DNA from: Woeseia sp037968755
GTDB lineage: Bacteria; Pseudomonadota; Gammaproteobacteria; Steroidobacterales; Woeseiaceae
Assembly: GCA_037968755.1 (NCBI GenBank)
Contig: JBBKWB010000020.1
Location: forward strand, 9,188 to 73,187
DNA: 64,000 nucleotides
Direction of reading: 5' to 3'
Both the position numbers and the translations under genes were made by a program. Shown one piece after another: positions 43,712 through 53,200 of the stretch; position 1 is the stretch's first letter; the number at the start of each line of letters is the position of its first letter. A model generated the notes under the pieces. That model searched no databases. It saw nothing but the letters and a program-made list of their open reading frames with translations, and was not told the origin of the DNA.

Positions 43712-44669
43712 GGATAATTACCACTTCGATCAGATGGCTAGCCATCGCTCGCATCGCGTACTGTTGAACGGGCTGGAAATACCAGGCCGGGTCGAGGCGA
43801 CGCTCATAGCTAACGGTTAATGAAACATGGGTGAGGCCGTTCTCGTCGGTCACGAACTGGATATCAGATCCGACCAACGTCACATAGGAAGAGAAAAAGC
43901 TGGTGTCGCGAACAAACGAGACGGTGACCCGCTCGGGCGTTACGGAGTCGATGCGCAGTTCAATTACGCCCTCATGTGTGTTGGTGACGAACCAGCGGTG
44001 ATAGCGCGTATGCACACGGTGGATATCGCCCGCTGCGAGTGAGCCGGCCTCGATGGAATGCGGCATCGGAAAAAGGCCCAGCATCCAGTCATCACTGCTC
44101 GGTAGCTCAAACGGCGTTGCAAGGTTTTGCAGCAATTGTTCGCTCGGGATCGTAGTCGTCGCCGTTGCGCTTGCCATGTTGTGTCGGTCGAAGGTGGTCA
44201 CATCAGAGGTCCCCTCGATCGACAGGAATGCGATCAGTAGAGGAATGGCCGTCGCATAGGTATTGCCTTTGCGCCCGCTCCGGGCGACACCGATCCAGCT
44301 TGCGATGAACGCCAGCGTGACGCCGAAGAAGTAGATCGGCATGAAGAACAGTACGCAGATAAAACCCTCGAACAGCACCGTGGAGCTGGCCAGAAAAACG
44401 ACCAGCGCCGTTACCGAGTGGCTGACGTACCGCGCCCACCACTTGTCGTTGTCTTTGTATGGCCGCAGCAGGGTGATCAGCACCGCAACGACGTAGGGCA
44501 CGGCGAGGTATAACAAGGCGGTGTGGTCCAGGTCATGCCGAATGAGTTGCTGGATCACGAGCGACGCAAGCCCGGTGATGAACAGCACTGCAAGCATGAC
44601 AATGCGCTTTTGCCCGTATCGGTCCTGAAGGCCGTCCAGCCATTCGTCCCAGTACTTGCGTCTCGTCAC
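43704..44669 (-). CDS. membrane protein with C-terminal periplasmic or cytosolic beta-rich domain
   Basis: A 321-residue protein with about five hydrophobic helices in the first 165 residues and a soluble beta-rich domain afterwards (about 170-321), ending in VEVVIIRD. No named family recognised. It is upstream of and overlapping the desaturase gene, so it may support that enzyme or sense the membrane state, but only position says so. Confidence 0.65.
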   Translation of the reverse strand: MTRRKYWDEWLDGLQDRYGQKRIVMLAVLFITGLASLVIQQLIRHDLDHTALLYLAVPYVVAVLITLLRPYKDNDKWWARYVSHSVTALVVFLASSTVLFEGFICVLFFMPIYFFGVTLAFIASWIGVARSGRKGNTYATAIPLLIAFLSIEGTSDVTTFDRHNMASATATTTIPSEQLLQNLATPFELPSSDDWMLGLFPMPHSIEAGSLAAGDIHRVHTRYHRWFVTNTHEGVIELRIDSVTPERVTVSFVRDTSFFSSYVTLVGSDIQFVTDENGLTHVSLTVSYERRLDPAWYFQPVQQYAMRAMASHLIEVVIIRD

Positions 44670-44801
44670 CTGATACTCCCGATTCCAGTACGTATTGGGA
44701 TCGTAGATTCAGGTCAACGGCGCTGGCCTCCTGTTTGATCTTTCAGGAACAGGTACTTCGGGAATGCTTTTGATTCAGGGGGTTACAGAGATCCGGAATG
44801 A

Positions 44802-45824
44802 TCAGTCAGGAGTGTCTCGATAGGCCCCGGGCGCCATTCCCGCAATCTCCCGGAAGGCGGCGTAGAAATTCGACTGCGAACGAAAGCCCGTCGCCAGGCT
44901 GATCGACAGGATCGAGGCGTTTTTGTCTTCCATCAGCAAGCGCTTGGCCTCGGCTATGCGTTGTTCTCGTACGTACTGCGAAAAACCAGTGCCGAAGCGC
45001 GTATTGATGAGTTCGGACAACTGATGCCCGGACAGGCCAATGGCCTCGGCCAGCATCTTTAGATTCAGGTTCTCATTCTGGTAGAGCTTGTCGGCCGACA
45101 TTGCCTGTTCCAGGTCACGGACTTTCGTGTCGATATCGACATCATTGAGCGTGGTTTTGGCGTAGGTGATGCGGGCAACGTCGGTGATGTCGTCAAGCAT
45201 CTCCGGGAATACGATCAGTGCGGCGACCACCAGCAACAAGGCAACGCCCGTAAAATTTGCGTACGAGATGTAGAACACCGACGCATCGAGGTACGGCACA
45301 AGAACAAAGAGCAGCAACACCAGGATGGCGAGGACAGCAAAGAAGCCGAAGAAAAACATCTCGAAGCGAAACCGTCCTACATGGCGGCGCATGCCGTAAA
45401 CGATACGTACAAGCCAGATTGAGTAACCAGCGCCAATCGCGAGTGCGACCGGTGCCACAACGTTGACGAGCATGAACAAACCCAGCAGCACCGGAATAAC
45501 ATGCGGTAATTGCCACAGCGACCAGGTGGAATCGGGTAGCAAGAGTTCGCGGCTGAAGAAATAGAACGCGGGCGGTGTCGCCAGTAGCAGCACTACGTAG
45601 GGACGATGCTCGAACAGATCACCTGCACCGAGAAGCAGGTAGCTGAAGTGATACAGCTGCAGGCCCGCCAGCGACAGCAGCAAAACGGCGCAGGCTGATT
45701 TTCCTGCGATCGTTTTCTGCATGTTCGCTAGAAAGAACAGGTAGGCGAGGAGCAAGATGGCCGCTGCAAAGACAGAGAAGCCAATGATTAGCAGCGTAAC
45801 AATGTGAACCGCGGGCAATGACAT
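44802..45824 (-). CDS. AraC-family regulator with multi-pass membrane N-terminus
   Basis: A 340-residue protein. Seven hydrophobic helices occupy about 5-210. The C-terminal 110 residues carry two helix-turn-helix motifs of the AraC type, including LKMLAEAIGLSGHQLSELIN and ISLATGFRSQSNFYAAFR. It should bind DNA in response to a membrane or periplasmic signal. The ATG at 45824 begins the hydrophobic part; the extra upstream frame to 45863 runs into a tRNA-like repeat and is rejected. No strong ribosome site. The desaturase unit downstream is a possible target, by position. Confidence 0.82.
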   Translation of the reverse strand: MSLPAVHIVTLLIIGFSVFAAAILLLAYLFFLANMQKTIAGKSACAVLLLSLAGLQLYHFSYLLLGAGDLFEHRPYVVLLLATPPAFYFFSRELLLPDSTWSLWQLPHVIPVLLGLFMLVNVVAPVALAIGAGYSIWLVRIVYGMRRHVGRFRFEMFFFGFFAVLAILVLLLFVLVPYLDASVFYISYANFTGVALLLVVAALIVFPEMLDDITDVARITYAKTTLNDVDIDTKVRDLEQAMSADKLYQNENLNLKMLAEAIGLSGHQLSELINTRFGTGFSQYVREQRIAEAKRLLMEDKNASILSISLATGFRSQSNFYAAFREIAGMAPGAYRDTPD

Positions 45825-45848
45825 TGCTGAGAGTCTACCGTAGATCGG

Positions 45849-45872
45849 TCGAACCACCGACACAGGGTTCGA
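45849..45872. repeat. tRNA-like repeat relic with 7-bp inverted arms
   Basis: TCGAACC and GGTTCGA arms enclose a 10-nt centre. The first 15 bp (45849-45863) match the tRNA-Phe-like repeats at 40375 and 42663. It lies between the NDH-2 gene and the AraC-type gene. Confidence 0.55.
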
Positions 45873-45897
45873 TTCAGTGAGTCATGTTAGGAGAGAT

Positions 45898-47178
45898 TCA
45901 TTTCGCACTCCGAGAAGCGTCGCGTTCCTTATGTCCTGTTATCAAGCGCGCACCACGCCCATAGGTCAGGTACTGCCATAGCCAGTTGCTGGCGACAACG
46001 ATCGGGCTGCGCACGCCAATGAGGAAATAGATGTGAGCGATTCCCCATGCCCACCAGGCGATAAACCCCGACAAGCGCAGATGGGGAAGTTCGATAACAG
46101 CGGATTTGCGGCCAATTGTTGCGAGGTGGCCGGCGTGTCGATAGTTGAACGGTGCAGGCGCTTTCTTCGAATCCAGACGCGCTCGGATCACCTTTGCAAC
46201 GTATCGCCCTTGCTGTTTTGCCGCCGGTGCTATGCCAGGTACTGGCTTGCCGTTCTTGTCATTAACAGCCGCCGTGTCGCCGACTACGAAAATATTGGGG
46301 TGGCCGGGCACAGACAAGTCAGCGTCCACAACAACACGCCCGGCTCGATCGATGTCGGCACCAATCCAGTTGCCTGCGGGCGACGCTGCGACGCCCGCCG
46401 CCCACAATACAGTGGACGAAGGAATCTTATTGCCGCCCACAATGACGCCGTTCGCGTCGCAATGCGTAACCGCCTCTCCCAGCAGCACCTCGACACCAAG
46501 TTTCTCGAGTGCTTCCTGGGCGTAAGTCGACAACTTCTCAGTAAATGCCGTCAAGACGCGTGGGCCTGCCTCAACCAACAGTACGCGCGCACTGCGCGAA
46601 TCTATTCGCCTGAAGTCAGCGGCCAGGGTTCTCCTCGCGAGCTCGGCAATCGTGCCGGCCAATTCAACGCCGGTCGGTCCCGCGCCAACCACTACGAAGT
46701 TCAGTAATCGTTCGCGCTCTTGCACGTCGTCCGTCATCTCGGCACGCTCGAACGCCATCAGCACGCGCCGGCGGATGGCCGTTGCATCGTCGATACTCTT
46801 CAGGCCAGGCGCGAATTCCTCCCACGCCTCGTGTCCAAAATAGGCGTGCCGCGCGCCTGTAGCAATCACCAGGTAGTCGTACGGCACTCTATGCTCAGGT
46901 GTAATGACTTCTTTTGCAGCCCTGTCCACACCCGTTACCCGGCTGAGCAGCACGGTCGCGTTTTTTTGTTTACGCAAAATGCCCCGAATTGGCCAGGCCA
47001 CATCCGAGGGCGCCAAGCCGGCAGTGGCTACCTGGTAGAGCAAGGGTTGAAACAGGTGATAGTTGTGTTGATCAATTAAGGTGACATCAACATTCGCGCG
47101 GCGCAGCCCGCGTGTCGCAAACAGGCCGGCAAAACCGGCTCCCACGATTACGACTCTCTTTTTTACGTTACTGTCCAT
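45898..47178 (-). CDS. ndh: type II NADH dehydrogenase (NDH-2)
   Basis: A 426-residue FAD enzyme that passes electrons from NADH to quinone without pumping protons. Two nucleotide-binding folds are clear: GAGFAGLFATRGLRR (FAD, residues 13 on) and VVGAGPTGVELAGTIAEL (NADH). NIFVVGDTAAV and IAPAAKQQGRYVAKVI are typical of the family, and the C-terminal helices (FIAWWAWGIAHIYFLIG) give membrane attachment. Length is normal. ATG at 47178; the frame upstream remains open and encodes a hydrophobic stretch but has no usable start. Confidence 0.9.
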   Translation of the reverse strand: MDSNVKKRVVIVGAGFAGLFATRGLRRANVDVTLIDQHNYHLFQPLLYQVATAGLAPSDVAWPIRGILRKQKNATVLLSRVTGVDRAAKEVITPEHRVPYDYLVIATGARHAYFGHEAWEEFAPGLKSIDDATAIRRRVLMAFERAEMTDDVQERERLLNFVVVGAGPTGVELAGTIAELARRTLAADFRRIDSRSARVLLVEAGPRVLTAFTEKLSTYAQEALEKLGVEVLLGEAVTHCDANGVIVGGNKIPSSTVLWAAGVAASPAGNWIGADIDRAGRVVVDADLSVPGHPNIFVVGDTAAVNDKNGKPVPGIAPAAKQQGRYVAKVIRARLDSKKAPAPFNYRHAGHLATIGRKSAVIELPHLRLSGFIAWWAWGIAHIYFLIGVRSPIVVASNWLWQYLTYGRGARLITGHKERDASRSAK

Positions 47179-47644
47179 TTGCGTAGTCGTCCTGGTACAG
47201 CCAGCTGCGGCACCTTTCGTTCTCTGCAGGCATGTTCTGGTACAACCACAACATGCGGTCGAGAAGCCAGCAACGAACGCAACGGCATCCAGTACGAAAA
47301 GGCCGTAAACCGCAGGTGCGAAACCGGCAAGAGTGATCAGGTTGAGGATACACTGGCCCGCCGTTGATGGCCGAGAATCGCCGTCAACGAGTGCTGGTTG
47401 CCACGTTCAAGTAAACTTTTTGCGAGAATCTATACACGTATTGGGCCTTGCGGAAACATCCTTTACTTGAGCTTTGAGCGAGTTCCGCAGCGGGATTCAG
47501 CCCTCTTCCGAGGTGCACTCTGCTCGAACGGATCGGGGCCGAAACCGGGTCAGGGATATAGTCCATACACACTGTGACACCCATCGTGTCCGTGCCAATT
47601 ATTCCATCCTATGATTGGTGCAGATTGTCTGAGAGGCGCGCGAT
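47179..47644. other. 466-bp spacer between divergent genes
   Basis: No gene can be supported. The minus-strand frame leading into ndh stays open for about 75 codons after a TGA and would encode a hydrophobic stretch (LITLAGFAPAVYGLFVLDAV), but it lacks ATG, GTG or TTG. The promoters of ndh and of the lipoprotein gene at 47645 must lie here; no convincing boxes are seen. Confidence 0.4.
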
Positions 47645-48172
47645 ATGAGATCCGCTGCAATGTTAGCCCTGGTTACGGTATTGGCCGGTTGTGCTTCCAG
47701 TTCGACCCCGGTGGTTGACGCGGTCGAGGAGGAATACGGAACGCCCGATCTGACGGTTCAAGCGTTCATCCCGCCCATTATCATGGCGGGGTCGGGCGCC
47801 ACCATTTACCTTTCAGACCTCGTAGCTAACGTCGGCGAAGCCCGTTCGGCCGAATCGACCGTTCGCTACTACATTTCCGATGAACCGGAGATAGATGTCC
47901 GCACGGCGATCGTAATCGGCGAGCGAACGCTGCGATCGCTTGGCCCCAAGGAGAAAGACCAGAGCATGGAACTGCCCTTCGTCATTCCGATGGGGGTGGG
48001 TGTGCCGCCACTATTCCTGGCAGCGTGTGTCAACGTCGACGATACGTTGGTCGAAATCAACAAGAGCAACAATTGCGCGACCAGCGAATCTGTCAACAAT
48101 TCGATGTACATGACCCCCGCAATATACGATGGCATTGGCGTCATGCCGGGCCTCGATCAATTGCAGAGATGA
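47645..48172 (+). CDS. CARDB-like lipoprotein
   Basis: A 175-residue protein with a lipoprotein signal (LAGC, Cys16). The mature part resembles a CARDB/Ig-like adhesion domain: PDLTVQAF, then SDLVANVGEARSAESTVRYY and VNVDDTLVEINKSNNCAT, the strand pattern of that fold. Likely anchored in the outer or inner membrane with a binding role; no enzymatic motif. Monocistronic or followed by the small membrane protein 30-60 bp downstream. Confidence 0.75.
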   Translation: MRSAAMLALVTVLAGCASSSTPVVDAVEEEYGTPDLTVQAFIPPIIMAGSGATIYLSDLVANVGEARSAESTVRYYISDEPEIDVRTAIVIGERTLRSLGPKEKDQSMELPFVIPMGVGVPPLFLAACVNVDDTLVEINKSNNCATSESVNNSMYMTPAIYDGIGVMPGLDQLQR

Positions 48173-48238
48173 CGGACGTTTCACTTCGTACTCTGAAGCT
48201 GCAATTTGATTAGGCCGTTGATACCCGAATCGCTACAA

Positions 48239-48517
48239 ATGTTTTTGATGATGTGCCCCGCTCTGCTGGCCTTTATCGCCTACCTGTATTCAGCGAGCAA
48301 GCTTGATAGAGAAGTGCGCCGTAGGCACCCGGCGATTTGGGATCGAATAATCGGTGAGAAAGACAGACACTGGAGCTCGAACGCTTTTCGTCTGTTCTTG
48401 AAGGGCAAAGCGCTTCGCGCTCTCGACGATGAAGATATCTCAAAACAGCTCAACTTGATCCGGTACATTTTTTGGGCGTTTTTGTTGGGGCTGGTTTTCG
48501 CGTTTCTTTTTGCTTAG
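48239..48517 (+). CDS. small two-helix membrane protein
   Basis: 92 residues from the ATG at 48239 (a TTG at 48206 is also open). Hydrophobic helices at about 3-18 and 72-91 flank a charged cytoplasmic-looking loop (SKLDREVRRRHPAIWDRIIG). The layout recalls UspB, but similarity is too weak for a name. No ribosome site is convincing at either start. Confidence 0.6.
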   Translation: MFLMMCPALLAFIAYLYSASKLDREVRRRHPAIWDRIIGEKDRHWSSNAFRLFLKGKALRALDDEDISKQLNLIRYIFWAFLLGLVFAFLFA

Positions 48518-48599
48518 CCGCCTCCCCGAAAACAAACCCTGGCCAGAATTCGGCGGTCTAATCGCCCAGTCCGATATCAGCACCGCCAGGTGTGTGCGA

Positions 48600-49289
48600 C
48601 TACTCGCTCGGCGATGCGGCGCGACCACCGGCCATTCCGTGACGCCACCAGATACGGGCGACGACCACGTAGTAACCGCTGACCACGACAAAGGCATTCC
48701 ACGCACCGATGTTATTGGTCTGGTGCCGTGGCGCACCCAGCCACTTTGCCAGTTCCATGGCAATGGCCAGCGCCGGCGGTGCAATACAAAGCACGACCAG
48801 CCAGCGATAGAGTTTCCGCGTCGTCTCGATCCGCATCGGGCGGTACAGGGCAATAAACAGAATTTGTACAATCAGGTTGCCAAGCGCGAAACCGTCGATA
48901 CTAATTCGTCGCAGCTGCCGGAAATCATCCCCTTTAAAACCCAGGGCGATCACATGGACTACCAGTGACAGCGCTGCAAGCACACTGAATACCCGTATTA
49001 AGACCACTCGCGATGAAGGCTTGCCGCCCGGTTGCAGAAATGCGGCGATTCGATGCCACAACAGAACAAGGGTGACGGCCGACAACACCATACCGGACTT
49101 GAATATCAGGCTTTCAGGCACGGCACGTCCCGCCGCACTAACCGTGGTGCAACCCGAGACATACGGAATGCACGCTGGCAGATGCTCTACGGCAACCGCC
49201 ACCAGGTAGCTAATATTGATCGTGACGAGCGGCAACACTGCGACCGAAAGCGGCAGGTAATGCAGGTACCGACTATTCGTATGTGTCAT
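48600..49289 (-). CDS. Frag1/DRAM/Sfk1-like membrane protein
   Basis: A 229-residue protein with six hydrophobic helices. After the first helix the loop reads PYVSGCTTVSAAGRAVPESL, close to the conserved loop of the Frag1/DRAM/Sfk1 family, whose eukaryotic members act in membrane lipid and autophagy-linked processes; bacterial roles are unknown. ATG at 49289 gives MTHTNSRY; three codons upstream another ATG is possible. Not obviously in an operon. Confidence 0.7.
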   Translation of the reverse strand: MTHTNSRYLHYLPLSVAVLPLVTINISYLVAVAVEHLPACIPYVSGCTTVSAAGRAVPESLIFKSGMVLSAVTLVLLWHRIAAFLQPGGKPSSRVVLIRVFSVLAALSLVVHVIALGFKGDDFRQLRRISIDGFALGNLIVQILFIALYRPMRIETTRKLYRWLVVLCIAPPALAIAMELAKWLGAPRHQTNNIGAWNAFVVVSGYYVVVARIWWRHGMAGGRAASPSE

Positions 49290-49323
49290 GCACAACATTA
49301 TGCACGCACGTTGACCGCGTTCG

Positions 49324-50091
49324 TTAGAGCTTGTGAAAACTACCGGTGAGCCGACGCAGGATCGACAACGCCTGGCCGAGATACCCAGAGCCGAACAGGT
49401 TCAGGTGATTAAGAACGTGGTAGAGCTTGTACAGCTCGAGACGCTCAGCATTTCCGGCTGCGAGCGGCCAGGCGCGTTCGTATTCACGGTAGAACGCGGC
49501 GCCGAAACCACCGAACAACTGCGTCATCGCGATGTCGGTCTCGCGATCGCCAAAGTAAACGGCCGGATCGAAGATTACCGGCACGCCCTCAGCCACTCCC
49601 CAGTTGCCGGCCCACAGGTCGCCGTGCAGCAATGACGGTGCCGGGTCATAGCCTTCGAAAAGATCGCCGAGCCGCTCCGCGAGCTGGTTGCCCCGGTCCT
49701 GTAATTCGCCCGCGTAACCGTTGCGGGCGGCCAGGTCGAGCTGAAACTGCAGGCGATGTGCGCGGAAGAACGCGACCCAGTCATCGGTCTGGGGGTTGAG
49801 CTGCGGCGTCGGCCCGATCGTGTTGTCGCGGTGCCAGCCGTGCAGGTCTGCTGTGTGCCGGTGCAGCGTCGCGAGCCCTGCACCGAGTGTGGCCGCATCG
49901 CGTTCCCCACCGCGCTCGAACTCGAAACGCTCTATCACGATGTAGGCACCCTCCGCATCGGTGCCAACGTCGTAGACTTCGGGCACGCGAACGGCGCCGG
50001 CTTTCTTCAATTCCGCCATGCCTTCGGCTTCCGCCTCAAACATCGTCAATGCGGACGGCGGACCCTGCTTTCTGAAGTTGGTCGATGACAT
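49324..50091 (-). CDS. fructosamine kinase-family protein lacking the N-terminus
   Basis: A 255-residue protein. LLHGDLWAGNWG and VIFDPAVYFGDRETDIAM are the catalytic and metal-binding loops of the fructosamine-3-kinase family, which phosphorylates ketoamines to repair glycated proteins. Family members are about 285-295 residues; here homology begins at FRKQGPPSALTMFEAEAEG, so roughly 35-40 N-terminal residues, containing the first nucleotide-binding strands, are missing. The extra codons to 50127 do not restore them. Either a degraded gene or a naturally short variant. Confidence 0.78.
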   Translation of the reverse strand: MSSTNFRKQGPPSALTMFEAEAEGMAELKKAGAVRVPEVYDVGTDAEGAYIVIERFEFERGGERDAATLGAGLATLHRHTADLHGWHRDNTIGPTPQLNPQTDDWVAFFRAHRLQFQLDLAARNGYAGELQDRGNQLAERLGDLFEGYDPAPSLLHGDLWAGNWGVAEGVPVIFDPAVYFGDRETDIAMTQLFGGFGAAFYREYERAWPLAAGNAERLELYKLYHVLNHLNLFGSGYLGQALSILRRLTGSFHKL

Positions 50092-50158
50092 GGGGATCAG
50101 TATTCCGGCGCGTTGCTTGCCGGGCATTCTACAGGCGCTTTAACGGTTCAGTCCCAGG

Positions 50159-50296
50159 GTGTCGTGGATTGCTTTTGTCACGATGATTCTGGCCATCGCC
50201 GTCGTTTTTGCGCTGCGACCTAAGGGTGCTAGCTGGCGGGACCCGGATGTGCTGGAAAGGGTGATGGCCGAGTCGCGGCAATCCGGGGCGTTGCCT
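50159..50296 (+). pseudogene. possible 5' fragment of a small membrane-protein gene
   Basis: From GTG at 50159 about 46 codons read MSWIAFVTMILAIAVVFALR followed by a charged stretch (SWRDPDVLERVMAESRQSG) before the frame runs antisense into the large OmpA-like gene at 50297. The head looks like a real membrane anchor, the rest does not. It may be the start of a gene truncated at the junction that also shortened the fructosamine kinase. Confidence 0.25.
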
Positions 50297-53200
50297 TTAC
50301 AGGCTTCCCGTCACGTTAAGAAAAACACCCTGGTGATCGAAGCTGAGATCGGTCAGGTCATCGGAGAAGTCCGTAAAGTTGTAGCCCAGCCCAACTTTCA
50401 GATTGTCCCCGAAGTAGCGCGACACAGTGGTCAGGAATCCGCTGCGACTTTCACTCAGGTCCGGCATGTCGAGCAAGCGGACTTCGGTCATGAATTCCCA
50501 GTCGTCACCGAACTTGTAATCACCACGCAACACGTACAGATGCGCGTTGTTTTCGAAGAAGGTCGGGTCGTTGCGATCCAGGCTCACCTGTCCAAGACGA
50601 TAAGCGTACTTGCCACCGATGGAGAATCGCGGCGTCAAATCGTAAATGACGTCGACTGCTGCGATGTGGCTCTTTTGGATAAACTCCGCAGCGATGTTTT
50701 GCAGCGTCACCTGGTCCGATGTCGGTACGTTGTAGAAATAAGTGTATTTGACCATCGCATTGAGACGATCATTGCTGACGGGGCGGTAGGCGTAACCTGC
50801 CACCGCCTCGGTAAACCCGCCGTCGTAGAACGTACCCAGTGAACTCTCGCTTTCCGAGTGATTAAGCTTGCCAACGATGCGTCCCGACGGTCCGACCTGG
50901 TACTTAAGACTGTTCCGGAACAACCAGGTCTGCCGCTCGTTGCGGCTTAGATCGGTTTGCTCTACATCGTCGTTTCGATACTCTATGCCGCTGGCAAGTT
51001 GCATATCGCCCGTCGCGAAACCAATCTGAATGCCACCGGCAACGCGATCGGTTTCAGCGCCTGTATACGTGTCTTGCAACGTACCGACATCGGTGTTCAG
51101 GCCGAAACTCCACTTCTCGCCCGGCGCGAAATTGATGCCAGTTGAATGGGTCAGTCCCAGCATCGTGCCTTTGCGCTGGTAGCGCTCTTCGAGGAAAACG
51201 CTGGTGCTGTCTGAAAATCGCGACTTCACACCGGCAACGAGATTGCCCTGGCTGCCACGAGCAGTATTCAGGCCGTTGTCGGCACGCTCGTTCTCCAGCG
51301 TGTAGTTGAGATACAGGCTCGTGTAATCCGAGTACTTGTAGTTCGAGCCGAGTCGCCCGCCGCCACCGAGATCGCCATCCGAGACCTCGGCGTCGATTTG
51401 CAGTTTCTCTGAAATCTGCACCGTGCCGCCCAAGCCAGCACGTGCGTTCTCTTCCCGGCTACCGGTGACGGACATTGTGTCCTGCACAAATCCGTACACA
51501 TTCCAGTCCGATCGCGAGTCGAAGCCGACCTGCAGGACCGCGTCTGCTCGTTCGCCTTCGTCCTGGGTCAGGGGCACGATAATGGATCGATCAGTACGCT
51601 CATCCTCGCGGTAACCAAGGCTTATGTCCCAATGGTCGCCGACTCGATAACCGATGTTGTATTCCTGTGCGCGCGTTTCGATGCGTTGCAACTGATCTCG
51701 ATTGTCGATCTTGGCGCCGAGCCTGAATCGATCGCCCACCGGCAGACTGAATGTGCCGCCATAGTTTTTCGAGTCCGTGAGAGCCGTCAGCCCCGGGGCC
51801 GAATAGCCCGCATCGACTTCCTGCACGTACATCGTCATGCGCGCGTTGATGCCGAAGTCTATGATGTCGTCGACTTTCAAGCTGAGGTCAGCACGACTGG
51901 CATCGGCCTTGGCGTTCACGAACTGAGTTGCGTCGTAGCTATTGAATTCGTAGCCGCCGTCTGTGGAAAACAACGGCATCGACAACAAGCCTTCGCTCGT
52001 CGCTTGCTGAACTTTCAACCACGACTCCGGCGCGAGCCTCAATGTCAGGTCAGCGCCCTGTAGAGAGCTGTCTTCGCCGTCTTGCTCATTGGCGTTAGAG
52101 GTCACCCCGAGCTTCACGTGATCACCGATCCAGTAATGCGCCTGGCCGCCGACGGACAACGCATCAATTGAATCAAACCCCGGGCTGTATTCGTACCGCA
52201 CGACGAGGTACGCGTCGTCGCCCGAAACGGCACCACTGCGAATCAGCAGATTATCGTCCGCCGTCGATGCCAGCGGCTCGCTCAGCACGACGCGGCCCTG
52301 CAGATAGTCGATGTCGTAATCGATCATCGGTGTCAGGTTGACCACGCCGGTCACGATGCCTGACGCTTTGTCGCGCAGCTCGATACGAACGCGCTCCGAT
52401 CCCTGCAACAGGTCCTGACGTTTCAGGAAGTACAAGGAACCACCCGTACCCCGGAATTCTTCGCGGCTGCCAATCGTGCCCGGCTCGGCCGCGTAAACAT
52501 CTGCACTGTAGCGTTGCTCGCCGAAATCCGTCGTCGCGTCGGACTGGTGGTGCAGATTCGCGCCATACAGACCGCGGTCGACGTGTGCCAGCTCGTTGTT
52601 AACGTAGCCAACCTTGAAGTTGCCCCATTGGCCGTAGTTGTCGTCCTGGCTGACGCGCACGAAAAATTTGCCCATCGTCGGAGCCAACTCTGCAACGGTG
52701 CTATCGTCGCCGAACGTCGGGTAGTAATACTTTTCGTCAATGCGGCGGAAAAATGCGTCAGGCGACTTATCCATGAAGCCGCTGAAGATATCTTCGATTG
52801 AGCCTTCGCGGGTGTCGGCGCTGGCCATGACGCGCCAGTGATCGCCGAATTTTCCGTTCACGAAAAAAGCCAGTCGACCGTCGACGCTGGAATCCGGGTC
52901 GACTCCGGAGTTCGCGCCTTGCAGCAGATCCATCGGACCACTGGATTTGCTGCTCGATACGGTCAGGTCCGCCATGCCGACGTAAAACCAGTCCTTCTCA
53001 TCAAACTCCAGGTCACGCAAAAAGAGCTCGCCGCGGCCTTCCTTGTCCAGCACGGCAACCTCGACCGTGTGCAGGCCCTGCGGCAGAATTTCCTCGGCAA
53101 CGAACTCACCGTTTTCATTCACGGGAATCGGCCGCCCGGCGACCCATACTTCCTTGTCTGCGGAAATACCGCTGCCGCGTACGCTGACCGTTCCGCTGCT

